This document shows, in pieces, positions 1-8,775 of a stretch of 64,000 nucleotides of DNA (its first letter is position 1; each line of letters begins with the position of its first letter). The notes below the pieces were generated by a model. The model was not told where the DNA came from. It worked only from the letters and a program-made list of their open reading frames with translations, and did no database searches. Position numbers and translations under genes: made by a program. Location: positions 62,001 to 126,000 of the forward strand of contig NZ_JADFBX010000010.1 in NCBI RefSeq assembly GCF_015223055.1, given 5' to 3'. This stretch comes from Pedobacter sp. MC2016-24 (GTDB lineage: Bacteria > Bacteroidota > Bacteroidia > Sphingobacteriales > Sphingobacteriaceae).

Positions 1-1
1 C

Positions 2-2341
2 AACGATGGAATTGCGATATCTGGTCCTGGTTATAGCCAGGAAGTTATTGACAATACAAGGGCGGGTACTAATCCTTTCAAATATCCTGATGTTGATTTC
101 TTTAGCTCGGAATATCTTAAAAAGGCGTATTCGAAATCAGATGTTACCACCGAAATTTCAGGCGGAAATGAGGATGCACAGTATTACACCAATGTAGGCT
201 TAACTTATAACAATAGTTTGCTGAAATACGGGGAACAGGCAAAAAATAATGATTTCGGATTAAACATACGCGGAAATGTAGACATTAAGATTACCAAATG
301 GCTGAGCGCCTCAACGGATGCAGTCGCGATTGTTTCTAACAGCTATGTAGGCCGCGGTAATTTCTGGGGTGCGACCTCCACTATAGCACCCAATTTCAAT
401 AGATTTTCGCCACTGATTCCCATCAGTATGCTTGATCCGAACAATAAACAATTGCAAACTATTGTCAACACCAGTAATCACATCATTGACGGGAAGTATC
501 TTCTTGGTGGTCAAAGCACCAATCAGACCAATGTGTTCTCTGATATGCTGGCTGCTGGTTACATTAAAAACCGGAATCGTACTTTCATGTACAATCTGAG
601 TGCGAAAGCCGATCTAGCTGCCATTTTGGAGGGGTTGTCTTTTAAAACTACGAACAGCATGGATTATACCTCGGTATATTCTGAGGGTTACCTGTTGGGC
701 TACCGGACATACAAACCGACCTGGTCTACCGTGAACGGTCAGGAGTTGATCACCGCCCTGGAGTCGTTTGGGGAGGATAAGAATTCAACCAACGAGTTTG
801 TAGGTAGGTCGATGTATATCCAAACCATGTCTTTCAAATCTCAATTTGATTATGAACGTACTTTTGCTAAGGATCACAATTTAACCGCTACATTAATGGG
901 GTGGTGGTACAAAACGCAGTTCTCTAGTGATATTGACAACGATGGAGGCAGCGACTACCAGCCGATCTTAAATACCAATCTGGGGTTCCAGCTTGGTTAC
1001 AATTATCGCAGGAAATATTATGCCGATTTTTCTTCGGCCTTGATCCATTCTGCCAAATTACCTCCCGGAAAGCGAAATGCTTTATCGCCGACTTTAACAC
1101 TAGGTTGGCAGATTGGTGATGAAGGCTTTGTGAAAGACAACCTTTCTTTTGTAGACAACCTGAAGCTGTCCACATCTTATGCATTAATTAATCAGGACCT
1201 GGATGTTACAGGTTTCAGAGCCAACAGTTCTGATCCTGCCGATTATTATTTATATCAGGGTTATTACAGCAACACCTCTGGTTTAGGTGGCTGGTATCCA
1301 TGGCGCGATGGTGCAGCTGGTGGTTTCACCACGGTTTCAGGTCAGGGTGACAATATGAACCTTACCTTTGTTAAACGGAAAGAATTCAGAATAAGTTTAG
1401 AAGGCGCGCTCTTTAATAATTTAATAGGTTTTGATGCCAATTATTTCTCACAAACTACAGATGGCTTGCTGGCACGCGGAACAACGATTTATCCATCATA
1501 CTTTGCTGGTTCAGGTGATTTTCGTCCCTGGCTGAACTATAATAAAGAGCGCCGGTCAGGTCTTGATTTTTCAGTTAACCTGAATAAAAAGATAGGAGAA
1601 CTGCAGTACTCCCTGGGAATTACCGGTATGTTTTACAATTCTGAAGTACTACGCAGGGATGAAAACCCGGAACAAAGTTATCTTGCCAGAACAGGCAAAC
1701 CACTTGATGCTTATTTTGGTTACATCAGCGAAGGGCTTTTCCAGAACCAGGCAGAAATCGATAATCATGCCAGACAAACCTTCGGCAATGTGAAGCCTGG
1801 TGACATCAAATATCAGGACATCAACAGTGATGGGATTATCGATGGCCGTGATCAGGTTGACCTGGGACACACAGGTTGGGCAGCTTCACCTTTTTCTATG
1901 GGATTAAATCTTACACTTAAATGGAAAAACCTTACATTTTTTGCCATGGGTTCAGGTAGCTGGGGAGCCATTGGCTTTAAAAACAGTTCATATTATTGGG
2001 TTGGTGGTACTACCAAATATTCTGATGTGGTATTGGGTCGGTGGACTGAGTCTACAGCAAATACCGCAACTTATCCGCGTCTAACCACCAACAGTAACAA
2101 TAATTTCAGGAACTCGACCTATTGGATGTATAAAATTAATCGCTTTGACCTGAACAGGGTTCAGTTTACCTACGATTTTAACGATAACATCTTTAAAAAT
2201 TCCTTTATGCATAGACTTAGTGTTTATGTGCAGGGAGATAACCTGCTTGTCATATCAAAGGAGCGAAAATTGATGGAGACCAATATCGGATCAGCCCCTC
2301 AAACCCGTTTTTTCAACCTGGGTGTAAAGACTTCTTTTTAA
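2..2341 (+). CDS. SusC/RagA-family TonB-dependent outer-membrane transporter, C-terminal part (5' end outside window)
   Basis: The frame is open from the first bases, so the gene begins upstream of the window; about 779 residues are visible. The reading contains the beta-barrel of a SusC/RagA transporter: early residues include ISGGNEDAQYYTNVGLTY, a typical barrel-entry stretch, and the protein ends in an aromatic residue (GVKTSF), as expected for an outer-membrane insertion signal. SusC proteins import oligosaccharides or peptides with TonB energy and a SusD lid. The SusD gene follows 24 bases downstream, which supports the call. The TTG at 218 is an internal codon and not the start. The substrate cannot be told, since no degradative enzyme is visible beside it. 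Confidence 0.93.
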   Translation, partial: NDGIAISGPGYSQEVIDNTRAGTNPFKYPDVDFFSSEYLKKAYSKSDVTTEISGGNEDAQYYTNVGLTYNNSLLKYGEQAKNNDFGLNIRGNVDIKITKWLSASTDAVAIVSNSYVGRGNFWGATSTIAPNFNRFSPLIPISMLDPNNKQLQTIVNTSNHIIDGKYLLGGQSTNQTNVFSDMLAAGYIKNRNRTFMYNLSAKADLAAILEGLSFKTTNSMDYTSVYSEGYLLGYRTYKPTWSTVNGQELITALESFGEDKNSTNEFVGRSMYIQTMSFKSQFDYERTFAKDHNLTATLMGWWYKTQFSSDIDNDGGSDYQPILNTNLGFQLGYNYRRKYYADFSSALIHSAKLPPGKRNALSPTLTLGWQIGDEGFVKDNLSFVDNLKLSTSYALINQDLDVTGFRANSSDPADYYLYQGYYSNTSGLGGWYPWRDGAAGGFTTVSGQGDNMNLTFVKRKEFRISLEGALFNNLIGFDANYFSQTTDGLLARGTTIYPSYFAGSGDFRPWLNYNKERRSGLDFSVNLNKKIGELQYSLGITGMFYNSEVLRRDENPEQSYLARTGKPLDAYFGYISEGLFQNQAEIDNHARQTFGNVKPGDIKYQDINSDGIIDGRDQVDLGHTGWAASPFSMGLNLTLKWKNLTFFAMGSGSWGAIGFKNSSYYWVGGTTKYSDVVLGRWTESTANTATYPRLTTNSNNNFRNSTYWMYKINRFDLNRVQFTYDFNDNIFKNSFMHRLSVYVQGDNLLVISKERKLMETNIGSAPQTRFFNLGVKTSF

Positions 2342-2365
2342 TTAACGATGTAAAAAGCAAATGAT

Positions 2366-4141
2366 ATGAAATTTAATCTAATAATGATGGGCCTGGCAGT
2401 TCTTGTTTTTGCAAGCTGCAAGAAAATTGTAGACCCTGAGCCGGAAAACCTGAAGACCATAGAGCAGATGTATACCGATGTGAATTATGCGCAAGGTTTT
2501 CTAATGAATGCATATAGGACTATTCCCGCCTATTATGACAATTCGGAATACGCTACGGATGATGCTGTTACAAATCAGCTGAGCCATGCTTATCTTCAAT
2601 TGGCTACAGGTTCATGGACTGCGTCCAATAATCCGGCTTCCGTGTGGAACCAATCGTATGAAGCCACGCAATACATCAACCTTTTTCTGGAGAATATGGG
2701 TAAAGTAAAATGGGCTGATGATCCAGCTGCTGCGAAGCTATTTTATACGAGGATGAGGGGGGAGGCTTTGGGCCTGCGCGCGTTGTATATGTTCTTTCTG
2801 CTGCGCAATCATGGCGGGTTTACTGCTGATGGTCAGCTGATGGGCGTACCCATCGTTACGGAATACCAGACCATCGAATCGAATTTCAATGTGCCGCGTG
2901 CAAGTTTTGAAGCTTGTGTAAAGCAGATTTATAAAGATTTAGATAGTGCAGAAGCCTATCTTCCGCTGGAGTATGCCGACATCAATTCCGCAACTTTGAT
3001 TCCGGAGCGTTTCAGGAACATTACGCAAAATCCGGAAACGTATAGCCGTGTGATGGGAACTCCTGCACGACAGTTGTTTAATGGTTTGATCGCTAAGTCA
3101 TTCCGTGCAAGGGTTGCATTGCTGGCCGCCAGTCCTGCTTTTCAACACAGTTCCAATACCGCTACCTGGGCAGATGCGGCAAATTATGCTGGAGCTGTAA
3201 TTGATTACAAAGGTGGGGTAAATGCTTTGCCAGCAACAGGCATTACTTATTATGCCAATGCTTCAGAATTGGATGGTGCAAGTAATGGTGCCAATCCAGC
3301 TGAAATTATATGGAGAGAAAATATCCAACAAAATAACAGTGATCAGGAAGCAGCACATTTTCCACCTTCGCTTTTTGGTAACGGGAATATGAACCCAACC
3401 CAAAATCTTGTAGAGGCTTTTCCCATGGCTAACGGCTACCCCATTGGTCATCCAAATGCAAATTTCAATTCCGCAAGTCCGTATGCTGGCCGGGATCCAA
3501 GGCTTACAAGTTATATCATTTATAACGGAAGTACTGCTGGCGTATCTAATACCGTGATTAAGACGGGTAGTTCGTCTGGATCGGATGACGGAATCAATGT
3601 CCGAGCGACCTCCACACGTACTGGTTATTACATGAAGAAGCGGTTGAGGATGAATGTTAACCGTAATCCCATATCCATCAGTGGTAATACCCATTACACA
3701 CCACGTATCCGATATACTGAAATGTACCTGGACTATGCAGAGGCTGCAAATGAAGCTTTTGGACCGGTTGGTACAGGCACTCGAGCCTATTCAGCTTACG
3801 ATGTCATTAAGGCTATTCGCAAAAGGGCTCTTGGCCTAACCAATGATCCTTATCTGGAAGAATGTAAAGTTGATAAAGACAAAATGCGGGACCTGATACG
3901 TAATGAGCGTCGTTTGGAATTGTGTTTCGAGAGCTTCAGATTCTGGGATCTCCGTCGTTGGAAAGTTGACTTAAGTAAACTGAATGAAACAACCCGGGGG
4001 CTTAATGTAAATGGTGCAGTAAACACACCCATTAATGTTGTGGAGACACGTTCTTATCAGGACTATATGTATTATGGGCCGATCCCAAATTCAGAAGTGC
4101 TCAAATATAACCAGCTTTTGCAAAGTAAAGGATGGAAATAA
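2366..4141 (+). CDS. SusD/RagB-family surface lipoprotein
   Basis: This is the substrate-binding partner that caps the SusC channel. The N-terminus is a lipoprotein signal with the lipobox VFASC followed by KK, so it is acylated and probably surface-exposed. The 591-residue length and the C-terminal motif RNERRLELCFESFRFWDLRRW are diagnostic of the SusD/RagB family. The early TPR-like helical region (YAQGFLMNAYRTIP) is also typical. It lies directly after the SusC gene and before a DUF1735-type lipoprotein gene, so the three are probably cotranscribed. The ligand is unknown. Confidence 0.95.
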   Translation: MKFNLIMMGLAVLVFASCKKIVDPEPENLKTIEQMYTDVNYAQGFLMNAYRTIPAYYDNSEYATDDAVTNQLSHAYLQLATGSWTASNNPASVWNQSYEATQYINLFLENMGKVKWADDPAAAKLFYTRMRGEALGLRALYMFFLLRNHGGFTADGQLMGVPIVTEYQTIESNFNVPRASFEACVKQIYKDLDSAEAYLPLEYADINSATLIPERFRNITQNPETYSRVMGTPARQLFNGLIAKSFRARVALLAASPAFQHSSNTATWADAANYAGAVIDYKGGVNALPATGITYYANASELDGASNGANPAEIIWRENIQQNNSDQEAAHFPPSLFGNGNMNPTQNLVEAFPMANGYPIGHPNANFNSASPYAGRDPRLTSYIIYNGSTAGVSNTVIKTGSSSGSDDGINVRATSTRTGYYMKKRLRMNVNRNPISISGNTHYTPRIRYTEMYLDYAEAANEAFGPVGTGTRAYSAYDVIKAIRKRALGLTNDPYLEECKVDKDKMRDLIRNERRLELCFESFRFWDLRRWKVDLSKLNETTRGLNVNGAVNTPINVVETRSYQDYMYYGPIPNSEVLKYNQLLQSKGWK

Positions 4142-4167
4142 CATTAGACTCATTAAAAAAGTAAATT

Positions 4168-5202
4168 ATGAAAATGAATAAAATATATATGGGACTTGCG
4201 GTTGTTGCGGGGCTAATGGCTTCCTGTAAGAACAACGAAGTAGTTTATCCTGATTTTGATTATTCAACCGTGTATTTTGCCAGCCAGTATCCTTTAAGGA
4301 CACTGGAACTGGGAGAGGATCTGCTGGTGGATAATACGTTGGATAACCAGCGAAAGGTAGAGATCAAAGCTACGATGGGTGGAGTATATGAGAATAAGAA
4401 GAATGTGGTAATCGATGTTGCGGTTGATGGGACAATGCTTAATAATCTTTATTACAGTAACGGCGGCTCCAAAATAGAACTCCTGCCATCACAATACTAT
4501 CAATTGGTTTCCAATCAAATTACAATCCCGGCAGGAAGCATTCTTGGTGGTGTAGTGGTACAATTGACTGACGCTTTTTTTGCTGATCCAAAATCTTTAA
4601 CCAGAAATTACGTGATCCCCCTGGTTATGACAAAGGTGAGCGGAGCTGATTCTATTTTAAGAGGAAAGCCGTTTGTGAATAATCCATCACCTTTTGTGAA
4701 TTCAAACTGGGCGACAAGACCTAAAGATTATGTATTGTATGGGATTAAATATGTAAATCCATGGCATGGAAACTACCTAAGAAAAGGCATAGATCAGATC
4801 ACTCAGGCTAACGGGACTGTCACTTCGACCTTACGTCATACGCCTTATGTTGAAAATAACCAGGTTGTGAATATTTCAACCAGTTCTCTGAAAATTGCCA
4901 ATCTGCCGCTAACCATTAAAAATACTGCCGGTAACAATGTTACTGTCAACCTTCTATTGACTTTTGCGGATAATGGGACATGTACGGTAAGTACCGCAAA
5001 TACCGATTTTGATATTTCTGGTACGGGCAAGTTTGTCTCTAACGGGGAGAAAAACAGCATTGGTGGATCAGACCGGAGTGCGATTTACCTGGATTATAAT
5101 TTACGCTATAAGCCGCAGAACATAAGTTATGTCACCAAGGATACATTGATTGTACGCGACAGAGGTATAAAAGCGGAATATTTTGATGTAGAAAAGAAGT
5201 AA
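4168..5202 (+). CDS. DUF1735-type surface lipoprotein (probable glycan/ligand-binding accessory)
   Basis: A 344-residue lipoprotein with lipobox GLMASC at about residue 20. The first half has the DUF1735 pattern, a beta-sandwich region containing TVYFASQYP near the start and VQLTDAFFADPKSL near residue 140. The second half (WATRPKDYVLYGIKYVNPWHG, then GGSDRSAIYLDYNLRYK near the end) resembles the DUF5627 module often fused to it. Such proteins sit after SusD in many Bacteroidota uptake loci and are thought to bind the substrate at the surface. Spacing to SusD is 26 bases. Domain names are from memory of the families; the ligand is not known. Confidence 0.8.
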   Translation: MKMNKIYMGLAVVAGLMASCKNNEVVYPDFDYSTVYFASQYPLRTLELGEDLLVDNTLDNQRKVEIKATMGGVYENKKNVVIDVAVDGTMLNNLYYSNGGSKIELLPSQYYQLVSNQITIPAGSILGGVVVQLTDAFFADPKSLTRNYVIPLVMTKVSGADSILRGKPFVNNPSPFVNSNWATRPKDYVLYGIKYVNPWHGNYLRKGIDQITQANGTVTSTLRHTPYVENNQVVNISTSSLKIANLPLTIKNTAGNNVTVNLLLTFADNGTCTVSTANTDFDISGTGKFVSNGEKNSIGGSDRSAIYLDYNLRYKPQNISYVTKDTLIVRDRGIKAEYFDVEKK

Positions 5203-5228
5203 TCTTTCATTGGTCTATGTCCGATTCT

Positions 5229-6449
5229 ATGAATTTAAAAACCTTGATGGTCATGTTATTCGTATCCACTATATTTTCATGTAAAACAGGCGACCGTGAA
5301 AAAGTGGTTCTTCAGCTGGGGCGGTATAAACTCACTACCGCCCAGCTCAAGGTAAAAATAATGAGCAACAAATATAAATTGCTGAGTAATCATGAACTGG
5401 AAAACAAGCTGATCGAGGAGGGGCGAATACTTGCATTTGCAATAGAACATCGATATGATACAATTGGTAAGTTAAACCTGCTTTTAAATTATGCTTCGCG
5501 TGCTTATGTATCAAGGGAAGACGGTTTTGTCTGGAATAAAAAAGTTAAACCTCTACTTCAGTTGACAGAAAAAGCGATTATTGATGGCTATCATAAACGC
5601 GCTCAGGTGTACACTTTCGAAATCATCCGGTTGTCTGATCCAAGTACTGCAAAAAAGTATCAAATTTTGAAGCATGATTTTGATCTGCTTCGTAAAAATG
5701 CAATTGTTGATAAATATGCAACAGTTTTTACAATGAAACTAAGATATCCATTTTACCCACTTTGTAAGTATGTCAAAATTTCTGACTCGCTTAAAGCAGG
5801 AGATGTTGTTGGGTCTGGTGAAACTGAAAACGGATACATATACTCACATGTACAATCCGTTAAACCATTTATTCAAAAAGCTTACCAGGATGAAAAGGCG
5901 GATGTTAGGAAAGAACTTCTTTTTGCATTGACTCAAAAATACATTTTGGAGAACCAAAAGCAACTTTTTTACAAAGCTAAGCCCATGTTTTATGATCGTG
6001 CAATTGTGGCGCTCGTTTCCGGATTTGACGTGGCGAATAAGAGCTGGCCAAGTATAAATCCTAAACTGAAGCTGATGGAATATACTGTCTCTGGAAAACG
6101 TTTGGCCTATCTGGCCTCGGATTTTAAAGAATTTGTTGACAATGAGCCGGTGTTTATGGGATCGCTGACTAATCCCTCAGATGTGAAGAAAATGCTTCAA
6201 TCTGTAATCATAACACAATATTTATTTGCCTTGGCGAAGCAACTGAACGTAGAAACCGATGAGGACTACCTGAGGTTCAGAAAGGCTTACCAGGAAAATA
6301 TTTTTATTGAACACTTTAGAAGGAGCCATGTTTTTCCCAACACTGTTACTCCCGAAAGTAAGCACCTAAGTCTGCAGAATGAGCTTAAAGAGCAATATCC
6401 GATAGAAAATAATGGGTTAAAAGCTTATTTGTCGAAGCTAAGAAAATAA
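5229..6449 (+). CDS. Lipoprotein resembling SurA/PrsA-type peptidyl-prolyl isomerase-like chaperones
   Basis: About 406 residues. I chose ATG 5229 because it gives a clean lipoprotein signal (MNLKTLMVMLFVSTIFSC); ATG 5217 in the same frame would add MSDS, with an acidic residue ahead of the signal. The sequence is largely helical and charged. A stretch near residue 200 (GSGETENGYIYSHVQSVKP followed by a VRKELL helix) resembles the end of a parvulin domain and the following helix in SurA/PrsA proteins. I cannot point to a complete parvulin active site, so it may be a degenerate or purely chaperone form. It is the last gene of the SusC/SusD operon and might help fold the surface lipoproteins or barrel. 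Confidence 0.5.
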   Translation: MNLKTLMVMLFVSTIFSCKTGDREKVVLQLGRYKLTTAQLKVKIMSNKYKLLSNHELENKLIEEGRILAFAIEHRYDTIGKLNLLLNYASRAYVSREDGFVWNKKVKPLLQLTEKAIIDGYHKRAQVYTFEIIRLSDPSTAKKYQILKHDFDLLRKNAIVDKYATVFTMKLRYPFYPLCKYVKISDSLKAGDVVGSGETENGYIYSHVQSVKPFIQKAYQDEKADVRKELLFALTQKYILENQKQLFYKAKPMFYDRAIVALVSGFDVANKSWPSINPKLKLMEYTVSGKRLAYLASDFKEFVDNEPVFMGSLTNPSDVKKMLQSVIITQYLFALAKQLNVETDEDYLRFRKAYQENIFIEHFRRSHVFPNTVTPESKHLSLQNELKEQYPIENNGLKAYLSKLRK

Positions 6450-6515
6450 CGAGTCTGAAATAACCGACTTAAAAAATTACAATACAAGCTAATTACATTA
6501 CTAAAAACTAAAATT

Positions 6516-6908
6516 ATGAAAAAAACTATTTTAATTCTTACCCTTTTATTTTTGACTGCTTCGAGCAGTTTTGCCGGCTGGCAAAGCTTTGAATCATGGA
6601 ATTTTCATGGATTTGATGAGTATGGCGCCGCCCAGGTAAATAATAAAACACTATATGCAAATATCAATACTTATGTGGATTGGATTTCACTTTCATATAA
6701 TATGAGTAACCATCAACCTGGCGGATATCTGGATATTGGTGTTGTTGAAAATGGTAATACAATTTTATACGATTATGTAAGTAGCCCTTCAAGTTACACC
6801 CACTGGATTGTTAATCCGACAACCGCATCTTACCGGCAATCATTAACTGTTTATATGGAGTGCTGGAATTCCAGCGGAACAGTGGTCTTAAACTGGGGGC
6901 AAATTTAA
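6516..6908 (+). CDS. Small secreted protein of unknown function (paralogue of the 7091 gene)
   Basis: A 130-residue protein with a clear signal peptide (MKKTILILTLLFLTASSSFA, cleavage after SSFA). The mature part is about 110 residues, rich in Tyr, Trp, Ser, Asn and Gly, and looks like a beta-strand protein; it ends in VVLNWGQI. The gene at 7091 encodes a similar-sized secreted protein with the same signal-peptide pattern and a related end (VQLNW), so the two are probably paralogues. I do not recognise the family. It lies between a SusC/SusD operon and an exopolysaccharide locus and could belong with either or be independent. Confidence 0.7.
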   Translation: MKKTILILTLLFLTASSSFAGWQSFESWNFHGFDEYGAAQVNNKTLYANINTYVDWISLSYNMSNHQPGGYLDIGVVENGNTILYDYVSSPSSYTHWIVNPTTASYRQSLTVYMECWNSSGTVVLNWGQI

Positions 6909-6976
6909 AATCAATAGGAAAATATTAGATCATTCGAACCCATTAGCTTGTATTGTTTTAAATTCAATTTATTAAT

Positions 6977-7000
6977 ACTGTCCAAAGTGCATTGGATAGT
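6977..7000 (+). promoter_or_regulatory. Hairpin between the two small secreted-protein genes
   Basis: ACTGTCCAA (6977-6985), a six-base loop, then TTGGATAGT (6992-7000) form a nine-pair stem with one G-T wobble. No T-run follows, so a classical intrinsic terminator is unlikely. It may be an attenuator, an mRNA-stability element or a processing site that sets the ratio of the two transcripts. The rest of the 182-base gap shows nothing else I can name. Confidence 0.35.
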
Positions 7001-7090
7001 AAACTCAAACTTTAAGTCTCGCGTGCTTGAGCTATAAGAAAACCCTAAAGCATCTGATCAACATTTTATTAACCTATTAAAACTCAAAAC

Positions 7091-7459
7091 ATGAAAAAAA
7101 TCATCTTAATTGTCGTAGCGCTTTTTACTGGCGTTACCAGCAGCTTTGCGTATAACAATGGGGTCGGGATTATGGCGGCCTCTCCAGAATCCGGTATGGG
7201 ATATCCCGCGCAAAAATCTGAATATATCAATATCAATTCGTATTGTCAGGTTTATTTCAGCTGTTCATATACCAATGCAGGAATTGCAAGTCCTCCTGTA
7301 GGTTCTGCTTATCTTAAACACGGTGGATCGACCGTTCATTTCTATAATTTTGGAAGCGGAACTGGTAATACCGGACTTTATACTGATTATTGGTATACAT
7401 TGGAGTTGGGTATAGCCTGTAACTATAATGCGATTGGACTAGTTCAATTGAACTGGTAG
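7091..7459 (+). CDS. Small secreted protein of unknown function (paralogue of the 6516 gene)
   Basis: A 122-residue protein with signal peptide MKKIILIVVALFTGVTSSFA. The mature part carries two Cys in a short interval (SYCQVYFSCSY) and a third near the end (IACNY), and is rich in Tyr, Gly, Asn and Ser. It ends in VQLNW, close to the end of the neighbouring small protein (VVLNWGQI). The 6516 protein has only one Cys in its mature part, so the disulphide potential differs. I do not recognise the family. A surface-associated or secreted beta protein is the most one can say. Confidence 0.7.
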   Translation: MKKIILIVVALFTGVTSSFAYNNGVGIMAASPESGMGYPAQKSEYININSYCQVYFSCSYTNAGIASPPVGSAYLKHGGSTVHFYNFGSGTGNTGLYTDYWYTLELGIACNYNAIGLVQLNW

Positions 7460-7503
7460 AAATACTTATAAATTAAACGATTCTCAGTTGATTTATGCTA
7501 AGC

Positions 7504-7557
7504 GGAGGTGTCTTAACAGATACCTCCTAAGGGTAGTTAACTACCTGGATTTTTTTG
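7504..7557 (+). terminator. Tandem hairpins with T-run: probable terminator after the small secreted genes
   Basis: The first stem is GGAGGTGTC (7504-7512) with GATACCTCC (7519-7527), nine pairs with one wobble around a six-base loop. Five bases further, the 14-base perfect palindrome GGTAGTTAACTACC (7532-7545) is followed by TGGA and seven Ts. Together they look like a terminator 45 bases after the stop of the 7091 gene, separating it from the exopolysaccharide locus. The second palindrome has almost no loop, so the first stem may be the real one, although it is further from the T-run. Confidence 0.5.
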
Positions 7558-7981
7558 ATAAATATTATTCACCTTTTTTGAATCCAGTGTAAACTAATTA
7601 TTAACTGGCCTGGGCAGAAGCCTTGGGTATGAATTCAACTGAACGCCATTCTGGGGCAGGCCGGAAAAACTTACGTGAGGAGATCCTGAAATGAACTCAG
7701 GAAAACCTGAGTACCAGGACGAGAACAACAAATAACAATAACGCTCAACTCATTATCTTAAAGAACCTTACATAACCTACCCAAGCAACTTTCACAAACT
7801 ATGAACTTTTTCTGATAGGCAAAAGTGTGTAACGGGTTATACAACAAGTGAGAAATGAAGTGTGAAATTTTACAATATACTTTACAACTGATTAAATCAC
7901 TAGATTATAACATAATATCGCCATAGATTTAAGTATTGAAATTAACAGGTTATTTATTGAGTTTTATCTAAAGTAATCAAA
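7558..7981 (+). other. Long leader in front of the exopolysaccharide locus; probable structured 5' UTR
   Basis: No open reading frame worth calling lies here. Two nested structures can be seen. CTGGCCTG (7605-7612) pairs with CAGGCCGG (7657-7664), with a small GGC-AGAA-GCC hairpin (7613-7622) inside. TCCTG (7684-7688) pairs with CAGGA (7715-7719) around the perfect hairpin ACTCAGG-AAAA-CCTGAGT (7695-7712). The remaining 260 bases to the Wza start are AT-rich, with no TAnnTTTG box I can defend. The locus encodes a UpxY antiterminator, and leaders upstream of UpxY-controlled operons are the site where such proteins act, so a regulatory leader is plausible. Confidence 0.45.
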
Positions 7982-8743
7982 ATGAAATTAAAATACATTT
8001 GTTGCCTGCCCATTTTCCTATTCTTAAGCAGTTGTTCAAGTAGAAGAAACCTTGTATATTTTAGTAACTTGAGTTCGACAACACAAAGTTACACCACGGT
8101 GATGCAAGATACAGAACCGCGGATTCTGGTGAATGATATTTTACGAATTTCCGTAAACAGCACAAGTCCGGAGTCTAATTTATTATTTGCATCAATGCCT
8201 GCTAATATTGGCCCTGGTGGTGTTTACGAAAAAGAGGGGTATCGGGTAAACAGTAATGGCTTTATTAATTTTCCAGTTCTGGGTGAACTTAAACTTAAGG
8301 GTTTAACTTTAGACGATGCGCAGAAAGTGATTGAAAAGCAACTTGTAGGAATTCTTAAAAATTCAATTGTAAATGTCAGTTATCAGAATTTCAAAGTAAC
8401 CGTTATCGGAGAAGTCAACCATCCATCGACATTCACTGTAAATGATGAACACATCAACATGTTGGAAGCATTAGGTATGGCCGGAGATTTAACTCCTTAT
8501 GGTAAGAGAGAAAACGTTTTGCTGATTAGGGAAACTGAGGGTAAACGTGTTATGGCACGTGTAAACCTTAATGACAAAGATGTAATTAATTCTCCTTATT
8601 TCTACCTGAAACAAAACGATGTGATTTATATCGAGCCACATAAAACCAAGTCGGTTGAGTATAGCCATAGCAATAGGCTGATGCCACTTATTGTAGCCTC
8701 CATCTCGGCAGTAGCAGTTTTGGCAACAACATTATTAAAATAA
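7982..8743 (+). CDS. Wza-like polysaccharide export lipoprotein
   Basis: A 253-residue lipoprotein (lipobox LFLSSC, Cys18) of the outer-membrane polysaccharide exporter family. The Poly_export domain runs from about residue 45 to 125 (VNDILRISVNSTSPE, then YRVNSNGFINFPVLGELKLKG). An SLBB domain follows (KVTVIGEVNHPSTFTV). A hydrophobic helix at about 232-251 (LIVASISAVAVLATTLL) would place the C-terminus in a membrane, as in Wza, where the C-terminal helices form the outer-membrane pore. It is the first gene of the locus and is followed by the Wzc-like partner with which it would form the trans-envelope channel. Confidence 0.9.
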   Translation: MKLKYICCLPIFLFLSSCSSRRNLVYFSNLSSTTQSYTTVMQDTEPRILVNDILRISVNSTSPESNLLFASMPANIGPGGVYEKEGYRVNSNGFINFPVLGELKLKGLTLDDAQKVIEKQLVGILKNSIVNVSYQNFKVTVIGEVNHPSTFTVNDEHINMLEALGMAGDLTPYGKRENVLLIRETEGKRVMARVNLNDKDVINSPYFYLKQNDVIYIEPHKTKSVEYSHSNRLMPLIVASISAVAVLATTLLK

Positions 8744-8775
8744 AATTTATTGTGAATTTCTAAATACAGCTGATC

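Noticed and set aside
6..2341. A separate 63-codon gene at 6-197 and a new gene starting with TTG at 218.
   Set aside because: The frame of the 218 reading is open from base 2 and encodes typical SusC barrel sequence throughout, so there is one truncated SusC gene; the 6-197 reading is a shadow frame.
7504..7545. The palindromes as part of an ops/JUMPstart element for the NusG paralogue.
   Set aside because: There is no GGCGGTAG core. The arrangement with a T-run after the second palindrome fits a terminator of the previous gene better.
7605..7720. A known riboswitch or integron attC site.
   Set aside because: I could not find the conserved core of the cobalamin, TPP, SAM or c-di-GMP classes, nor the RYYYAAC/GTTRRRY ends of attC. 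Only an unnamed structured leader is supported.
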